The position numbers and the translations under genes are program-made. 17,383 bases of DNA. Source: an uncultured Pseudoxanthomonas sp. GTDB taxonomy: Bacteria; Pseudomonadota; Gammaproteobacteria; Xanthomonadales; Xanthomonadaceae. The stretch is taken from assembly GCA_937975725.1 (NCBI GenBank), contig CALJUL010000096.1, positions 1-17,383 on the forward strand, written 5' to 3'. This document shows, piece after piece, positions 13,164-17,383 of this stretch (position 1 is the stretch's first letter; each line of letters begins with the position of its first letter). The notes below the pieces were generated by a model. It was not told the origin of the DNA, searched no databases, and saw only the letters and a program-made list of their open reading frames with translations.

Positions 13164-14825
13164 TCAAGCGCGCGCTTCCTTGAGCAGTTTTCCGCCCGCC
13201 TTCTTCTCGCGCGCGGCGCGGATGAAGCCGACGAACAACGGGTGGCCGTCGCGCGGCGTGGACAGGAATTCCGGATGCGCCTGGCAGGCCAGGAACCACG
13301 GGTGCACGTTGCGCGGCAGTTCAACCATCTCCACCAGCAGGTCGTCCATCGACTTGGCGGCGATCACCAGGCCGGCGTCTTCCAGTTGCGTGCGGTAGCG
13401 GTTGTTGAACTCGTAGCGGTGGCGGTGGCGCTCGGCCACCACGTCCTTGCCGTACAGCTCGCGCGCCAGCGTACCCGGCTTCAGGCGCTGCTCCTGCAGG
13501 CCCAGGCGCATGGTGCCGCCCAGGTCGGACTTCTCGTCGCGCTTCTCGACTTCGCCGGCGGCGGTGCGCCATTCGGTGATCAGGCCGATCACCGGATGCG
13601 GCGACTGCTTGTCGTTCTCGGTGCTGTTGGCGTCGGCCAGCCCGGCCACGTGGCGGGCGTAGTCCACCACCGCCGCCTGCATGCCGTAGCAGATGCCAAA
13701 ATACGGCACGCGGTGCTCGCGCGCGTACTTGGACGTCAGCACCTTGCCCTCGAAACCGCGGTCGCCGAAGCCGCCCGGCACCAGAATGCCGTCCACGTCC
13801 TGCAACAGGGCCATGTCGGTGCCTTCCAGGTCCTGCGCCTCGATCCACTTCAGGTTGACGCGGGTACGCTGGCGCAGGCCGCCGTGCTTGAGCGCTTCCC
13901 CGACGGACTTGTAGGCGTCTTGGTGGTCGACGTACTTGCCGACCACGGCGATGGTCACTTCGTCCAGCGGGTTGAGCGTGGCATCGACCGCGGCCTCCCA
14001 CTCGGACAGGTCGGCGGCCTTCGCGTTGTCGATGCGGAACTGGCGCAGCACGATGTCGTCCAGCCCCTGCACGTGCAGGCCCATCGGGATGCGGTACAGC
14101 ACGTCCACGTCCGGCACGCTGATGACGGCGCGCTCGGGCACGTTGGTGAACAGCGAGATCTTGCGGCGCTCGGAATCCGGGATCGGCTGCTCGGAGCGGC
14201 ACAGCAGCACGTCGGGCTGGATGCCGATGGAGCGCAGTTCCTTGACCGAGTGCTGGGTGGGCTTGGTCTTCAGCTCGCCGGCCGCGGCCACGTAGGGGAC
14301 CAGGGTCAGGTGCATGAACAGTGCCTTCTCCGGGCCGCGCTCGGTGCGGATCTGGCGGATCGCCTCCAGGAACGGCAGCGATTCGATGTCGCCGACGGTG
14401 CCGCCGATCTCCACCAGCGCCACGTCGAAGCCCTCGGTGGCCTCGTCGATGCAGCGGCGGATCTCGTCGGTGATGTGCGGGATCACCTGCACGGTGGCGC
14501 CCAGGTAGTCGCCGCGGCGCTCCTTGCGGATCACGTTCTCATAGATCCGGCCGGTGGTGACGGAGTTCTTGCGGCTCAGGCGGGTGCGCACGAAGCGCTC
14601 GTAGTGGCCCAGGTCCAGGTCGGTCTCGGCGCCGTCGTCGGTGACGTACACCTCGCCGTGCTGGAACGGACTCATCGTGCCCGGATCGACGTTGATGTAG
14701 GGGTCCAGCTTCATCATCGTGACCTTCAGGCCACGCGCCTCCAGGATGGAGGCGAGCGAAGCGGCGGCGATGCCCTTGCCTAGCGAGGACACAACGCCGC
14801 CGGTAACAAAAATCAGGGGAGTCAT
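13164..14825 (-). CDS. pyrG: CTP synthase (glutamine hydrolysing)
   Basis: Makes CTP from UTP, ATP and glutamine. The 553-residue protein has the N-terminal synthetase domain beginning MTPLIFVTGGVVSSLGKGI with the P-loop-like motif, KLDPYINVDPGTMSPFQHGEV, and VEIGGTVGDIES. A C-terminal class I glutamine amidotransferase domain starts near 290, with GGFGDRG, FGICYGMQAA (nucleophile C379) and AHPEF (H517, E519). Length is normal. The ATG has CGGAG about nine bases upstream, and a -10-like TAGACT lies 23 bases before the start, so it probably begins its own transcript, which may continue through kdsA into eno. In E. coli pyrG directly precedes eno; here kdsA and an unknown exported protein lie between them. 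Confidence 0.98.
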   Translation of the reverse strand: MTPLIFVTGGVVSSLGKGIAAASLASILEARGLKVTMMKLDPYINVDPGTMSPFQHGEVYVTDDGAETDLDLGHYERFVRTRLSRKNSVTTGRIYENVIRKERRGDYLGATVQVIPHITDEIRRCIDEATEGFDVALVEIGGTVGDIESLPFLEAIRQIRTERGPEKALFMHLTLVPYVAAAGELKTKPTQHSVKELRSIGIQPDVLLCRSEQPIPDSERRKISLFTNVPERAVISVPDVDVLYRIPMGLHVQGLDDIVLRQFRIDNAKAADLSEWEAAVDATLNPLDEVTIAVVGKYVDHQDAYKSVGEALKHGGLRQRTRVNLKWIEAQDLEGTDMALLQDVDGILVPGGFGDRGFEGKVLTSKYAREHRVPYFGICYGMQAAVVDYARHVAGLADANSTENDKQSPHPVIGLITEWRTAAGEVEKRDEKSDLGGTMRLGLQEQRLKPGTLARELYGKDVVAERHRHRYEFNNRYRTQLEDAGLVIAAKSMDDLLVEMVELPRNVHPWFLACQAHPEFLSTPRDGHPLFVGFIRAAREKKAGGKLLKEARA

Positions 14826-14847
14826 GGGCGGGGCTCCGGAAAGCCGT

Positions 14848-14853
14848 AGTCTA
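14848..14853 (-). promoter_or_regulatory. possible -10 element (TAGACT) for pyrG
   Basis: TAGACT on the minus strand, in CTGTAGACTACGG, lies 22 bases before the pyrG ATG and fits the TANNNT pattern seen in GC-rich gammaproteobacteria. A matching -35 was not identified. Confidence 0.35.
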
Positions 14854-14882
14854 CAGGCAACGCCCGTCGCCCGGAAGCGCGA

Positions 14883-14902
14883 CGCCCCGCCGAAGCGGGG
14901 CG
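14883..14902 (-). terminator. strong hairpin with a C(UUCG)G loop between the small secreted gene and pyrG
   Basis: CGCCCCGC pairs with GCGGGGCG over eight bases; on the minus-strand RNA the loop is UUCG closed by C-G, an exceptionally stable tetraloop. It lies downstream of the small secreted gene and upstream of the pyrG promoter candidate, so it probably isolates the two. There is no T run. Confidence 0.5.
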
Positions 14903-14926
14903 CCGGGAATCGCGGAAGCGCCGCGA

Positions 14927-14947
14927 AACCCTTGCGGGACAAGGGTT
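14927..14947 (-). terminator. hairpin downstream of the small secreted protein gene
   Basis: AACCCTTG (14927-14934) pairs with CAAGGGTT (14940-14947) around a five-base loop, 20 bases past the stop of the minus-strand gene. The minus strand continues with TTTCGCGG, giving a very short T run. Confidence 0.5.
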
Positions 14948-14966
14948 CCGGGGCGGCAACCGGCGG

Positions 14967-15221
14967 TCAGGGCTTGCGTTCTTCCTCTTCCTCGCCGGCC
15001 TTCTTCTGCTGGCCTTCCTCGGCCTTGCGCTGCTTGGCGGCGGCCTCGTTGGCGGCGCGGCGGCGCGCCTTGGCTTCCGGATCGGCCGGATCGCGAGTCT
15101 GGGGCTGATCCTGCTTCGGTTTGTCGACCTCGCCGCCGGTGCGGGCCTGGGCGAAGGCCTGGGCCGCGAACAGCGCGCCGGCGATGGCGGCGGAAAGCAG
15201 CAACAGGTTGCGCGACTTCAT
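14967..15221 (-). CDS. Small secreted, charged Ala/Lys/Glu-rich protein of unknown function (84 aa)
   Basis: An 84-residue exported protein: signal peptide MKSRNLLLLSAAIAGALFA to AQAFA, with likely signal peptidase I cleavage near residue 24 (AFA-QA). The mature part is highly charged and low in complexity (KPKQDQPQTRDPADPEAKA, then alternating K, E, A, Q, and a terminal EEEEERKP), so it is probably disordered or one long helix. There are no cysteines or known motifs. GAGGAG eight bases before the ATG strongly supports translation, and two hairpins follow the stop. It is divergent from parE and separated from pyrG by 141 bases. No function can be named. The low-complexity composition means similarity searches will be noisy. 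Confidence 0.75.
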   Translation of the reverse strand: MKSRNLLLLSAAIAGALFAAQAFAQARTGGEVDKPKQDQPQTRDPADPEAKARRRAANEAAAKQRKAEEGQQKKAGEEEEERKP

Positions 15222-15434
15222 GGCGATACTCCTCGTGGATGGACGGAATCTGGGGGCGCGGGGCGCGTTTCCAAGGGCTTCCCTGTCCACGCGCCAAGGC
15301 TAGCGCGCGTTGGCCGGCCCGCGACTGAACATGGAAAAAACCCGCCCCAGGCGGCACACTGCGCCGTCGCCGGGCCGGCCGCGGACCTTCCGCTTCCGCG
15401 CACCCGGCCCGCACCAGGAAGAACACACCGCCCC
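15222..15434. other. 213-base divergent region between the small secreted gene and parE
   Basis: This longest gap in the window holds no open frame I can support. It should carry promoters for both neighbours. On the minus strand TAGCCT (15297-15302) is a possible -10 for the secreted gene. An A run lies at about 15332-15337, in an otherwise GC-rich stretch. For parE, only AGGAAG at about 15416-15421 is seen, too far (13 bases) to be an ideal ribosome-binding site. Confidence 0.4.
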
Positions 15435-17324
15435 ATGAGCAGTCGCTACAACGCCGCCGACATCGAAGTCCTCTCCGGCCTGGACCCGGTCAAGCGCCGG
15501 CCCGGCATGTACACCGACACCGCGCGCCCCAACCACCTGGCGCAGGAAGTCATCGACAACGCGGTGGACGAGGCGCTGGCCGGCCACGCCGGCAGCATCG
15601 AGGTCGTCCTGTTCAAGGACGGTAGCTGCGAAGTCAGCGACGACGGCCGCGGCATGCCGGTGGACATCCATCCGGAGGAGAGGATTCCCGGCGTGGAACT
15701 GATCCTCACCCGCCTGCACGCGGGCGGCAAGTTCAGCAACAAGAACTACACCTTCTCCGGCGGCCTGCACGGCGTGGGCGTGAGCGTGGTCAACGCGCTG
15801 TCCAGGCTGGTGGAAGTGCACATCAAGCGCGAAGGCAGCGAGCACCGCATCACCTTCCGCGACGGCGACCGCGCCACACCACTGGAAGTGGTCGGCACGG
15901 TCGGCAAGAAGAACACCGGCACCCGCGTGCGCTTCTGGCCGGACCCCAAGTATTTCGACACGCCCAAGTTCAACCTGCGCGCGCTGCGTCACCTGCTGCG
16001 CGCCAAGGCCGTGCTGTGCCCCGGCCTGGAGGTCACGTTGCATGACGAGGCCACCGGCGAACGCGACCGCTGGCACTACGAGGACGGTCTGCGCGATTAC
16101 CTGAAGGGCGAACTGGCCGGCCGCGAGCTGTTGCCGCCGGAGCTGTTCGTCGGCCAGCTCAAGAAAGACAGCGAAGTCGTGGACTGGACCGTGGCCTGGG
16201 TGCCGGAAGGCGAACTGGTGCAGGAAAGCTACGTCAACCTGATCCCCACCGCCCAGCACGGCACCCACGTCAACGGCCTGCGCAGCGGCCTGACCGACGC
16301 GCTGCGCGAGTTCTGCGACTTCCGCAACCTGCTGCCGCGCGGCGTCAAGCTGGCGCCGGAGGACGTGTGGGACCGCGTGGCCTTCGTGCTGTCGCTGAAG
16401 ATGACCGACCCGCAGTTCAGCGGCCAGACCAAGGAACGCCTGAGTTCGCGCCAGGCGGCCGGCTTCATCGAGGGCGCCGCGCACGATGCGTTCTCGCTGT
16501 GGCTCAACCAGCACGTGGATTTCGGCGAGAAGATTGCGCAGATCGCCATCGAGCGCGCCAGCGCGCGCCTGAAGACCGAAAAGCAGGTCGTACGCAAGAA
16601 GGTCACCCAGGGCCCGGCCCTGCCCGGCAAGCTGGCCGACTGCATCAGCCAGGACCTGTCGCGCACCGAGCTGTTCCTGGTGGAAGGCGATTCGGCCGGC
16701 GGTTCCGCCAAGCAGGCGCGCGACAAGGATTTCCAGGCCATCCTGCCGCTGCGCGGCAAGATCCTCAACACCTGGGAAGTGGCCTCCGGCAGCGTGCTGG
16801 CCTCGCAGGAAGTGCACGACTTGGCCGTGGCCATCGGCTGCGACCCGGGCAAGGACGACATCTCCGGCCTGCGCTACGGCAAGGTGGTGATCCTGGCCGA
16901 CGCCGACTCCGACGGCCTGCACATCGCCACCCTGCTGAGCGCGTTGTTCCTGCGCCACTTCCCTGCGCTGGTGGCCGCCGGCCACGTGTTCGTCGCCATG
17001 CCGCCGCTGTTCCGCGTGGACGTGGGCAAGCAGGTGTTCTACGCGTTGGACGAGGAGGAGAAACGCCTGCTGCTGGAGAAGATCGAGCGCGAGAAGATCC
17101 GCGGCGCGGTCAACGTCACCCGCTTCAAGGGCCTAGGCGAAATGAACCCGGCGCAGCTACGCGAATCCACCATCCACCCGGACACGCGCCGCCTGGTGCA
17201 ACTGACCGTCGACGACGACCTGCAGACGCGCGGGCTGATGGACATGCTGCTGGCAAAGAAGCGGGCCTCGGACCGCAAGACCTGGTTGGAGACCAAGGGC
17301 GATCTGGCTTCGCTGGAAGTCTGA
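15435..17324 (+). CDS. parE: DNA topoisomerase IV subunit B (ParE)
   Basis: ATPase subunit of topoisomerase IV, which with ParC decatenates replicated chromosomes. The 629-residue protein is full length. It has the GHKL ATPase domain with EVIDNAVDEALAG (about 38-50), SDDGRGMPVD, and the lid GGLHGVGVSVVNALS; the transducer domain with QTKERLSS; and the Toprim domain with LFLVEGDSAGGSAKQARD, ILADADSDGLHIATLL and RFKGLGEMNPAQL. The DADSDG form and the total length distinguish ParE from the larger GyrB, whose long insertion is absent. The ATG gives the typical MSSRYNAADIEVLSGLDPVKRRPGMY-type beginning. It is divergent from the small secreted gene and followed by a hairpin. Confidence 0.97.
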   Translation: MSSRYNAADIEVLSGLDPVKRRPGMYTDTARPNHLAQEVIDNAVDEALAGHAGSIEVVLFKDGSCEVSDDGRGMPVDIHPEERIPGVELILTRLHAGGKFSNKNYTFSGGLHGVGVSVVNALSRLVEVHIKREGSEHRITFRDGDRATPLEVVGTVGKKNTGTRVRFWPDPKYFDTPKFNLRALRHLLRAKAVLCPGLEVTLHDEATGERDRWHYEDGLRDYLKGELAGRELLPPELFVGQLKKDSEVVDWTVAWVPEGELVQESYVNLIPTAQHGTHVNGLRSGLTDALREFCDFRNLLPRGVKLAPEDVWDRVAFVLSLKMTDPQFSGQTKERLSSRQAAGFIEGAAHDAFSLWLNQHVDFGEKIAQIAIERASARLKTEKQVVRKKVTQGPALPGKLADCISQDLSRTELFLVEGDSAGGSAKQARDKDFQAILPLRGKILNTWEVASGSVLASQEVHDLAVAIGCDPGKDDISGLRYGKVVILADADSDGLHIATLLSALFLRHFPALVAAGHVFVAMPPLFRVDVGKQVFYALDEEEKRLLLEKIEREKIRGAVNVTRFKGLGEMNPAQLRESTIHPDTRRLVQLTVDDDLQTRGLMDMLLAKKRASDRKTWLETKGDLASLEV

Positions 17325-17349
17325 AGCTAGGCGGCTATTCGTTGCATGG

Positions 17350-17365
17350 GGCCGTTGCGACGGCC
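17350..17365 (+). terminator. possible terminator hairpin after parE
   Basis: GGCCGT (17350-17355) pairs with ACGGCC (17360-17365) around the loop TGCG, 25 bases past the parE stop. No T run follows, so termination is plausible but not shown. Confidence 0.4.
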
Positions 17366-17383
17366 TCGCCATCATCACAACGG

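Noticed and set aside
13242..14783. 513-codon open frame on the plus strand opposite pyrG
   Set aside because: It is a codon-periodicity shadow of pyrG in GC-rich DNA; the His/Val/Leu/Gln-rich translation has no domain, and the minus strand encodes a fully conserved enzyme.
15300..16985. 561-codon open frame on the minus strand opposite parE
   Set aside because: Antisense shadow of parE with biased composition (A, V, Q, H, R) and no recognisable motif or ribosome-binding context.
1..17383. tRNA, rRNA or riboswitch
   Set aside because: No cloverleaf, conserved rRNA segment or known aptamer core was noticed by eye in the gaps; an Infernal/tRNAscan search would settle this.
1..17383. Defence island, biosynthetic cluster or prophage remnant
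   Set aside because: Every recognisable gene is a housekeeping or common envelope gene in conserved order; no transposase, integrase, toxin-antitoxin or nuclease cassette signature is present. The Smr and EEP proteins are ordinary chromosomal families.

Overview
The window looks like core chromosome of a high-GC gammaproteobacterium, most likely Xanthomonadaceae/Lysobacteraceae (Xanthomonas, Pseudoxanthomonas, Lysobacter, Luteimonas or relatives). This is inferred from gene order (parE, pyrG-kdsA-eno-ftsB-ispD-ispF-truD-surE-pcm-yqaA-nlpD, and divergent yhbY|rlmE-ftsH), from protein character, and from the paired repeats between genes. No database search was possible. There is no sign of a phage, plasmid, insertion sequence, CRISPR array, tRNA or rRNA. 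I count 20 protein-coding genes, one of them (ftsH) cut by the window edge.

Layout. Positions 1-1361 (-): rlmE then partial ftsH. Positions 1467-2834 (+): yhbY, an Mth938-like small protein and a predicted M15-type peptidase lipoprotein, divergent from rlmE. Positions 2795-6694 (-): surE-pcm-yqaA-nlpD, then an endonuclease/exonuclease/phosphatase-fold lipoprotein whose 3' end overlaps the M15 gene tail to tail. Positions 6784-7329 (+): a lone Smr-domain gene, with a two-way terminator separating it from a 73-residue lipoprotein gene (7387-7608, -). Positions 7757-14825 (-): pyrG, kdsA, an unknown exported protein, eno, ftsB, ispD, ispF, truD, tightly packed with start/stop overlaps at kdsA/unknown, unknown/eno, ftsB/ispD, ispF/truD. 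Positions 14967-15221 (-): a small secreted charged protein. Positions 15435-17324 (+): parE.

The genes serve basic growth: chromosome decatenation (ParE), CTP (PyrG), Kdo for lipopolysaccharide (KdsA), glycolysis (Eno), division (FtsB, NlpD), isoprenoid precursors (IspD, IspF), RNA modification and ribosome assembly (TruD, RlmE, YhbY), and protein repair and quality control (Pcm, SurE, FtsH). It is essentially the E. coli pyrG-eno and ftsB-ispD-ispF-truD-surE-pcm-nlpD blocks joined, but with no rpoS after nlpD.

No intergenic stretch exceeds 300 bases; the longest is 15222-15434 (213 bases). I see no clear undescribed multi-gene system. The most interesting items are the unknown exported protein stitched by overlaps between kdsA and eno, the inverted repeat that supplies the end of IspD and separates it from ispF, the perfect 20-base inverted repeat between pyrG and kdsA, and the three small exported proteins of unknown role.
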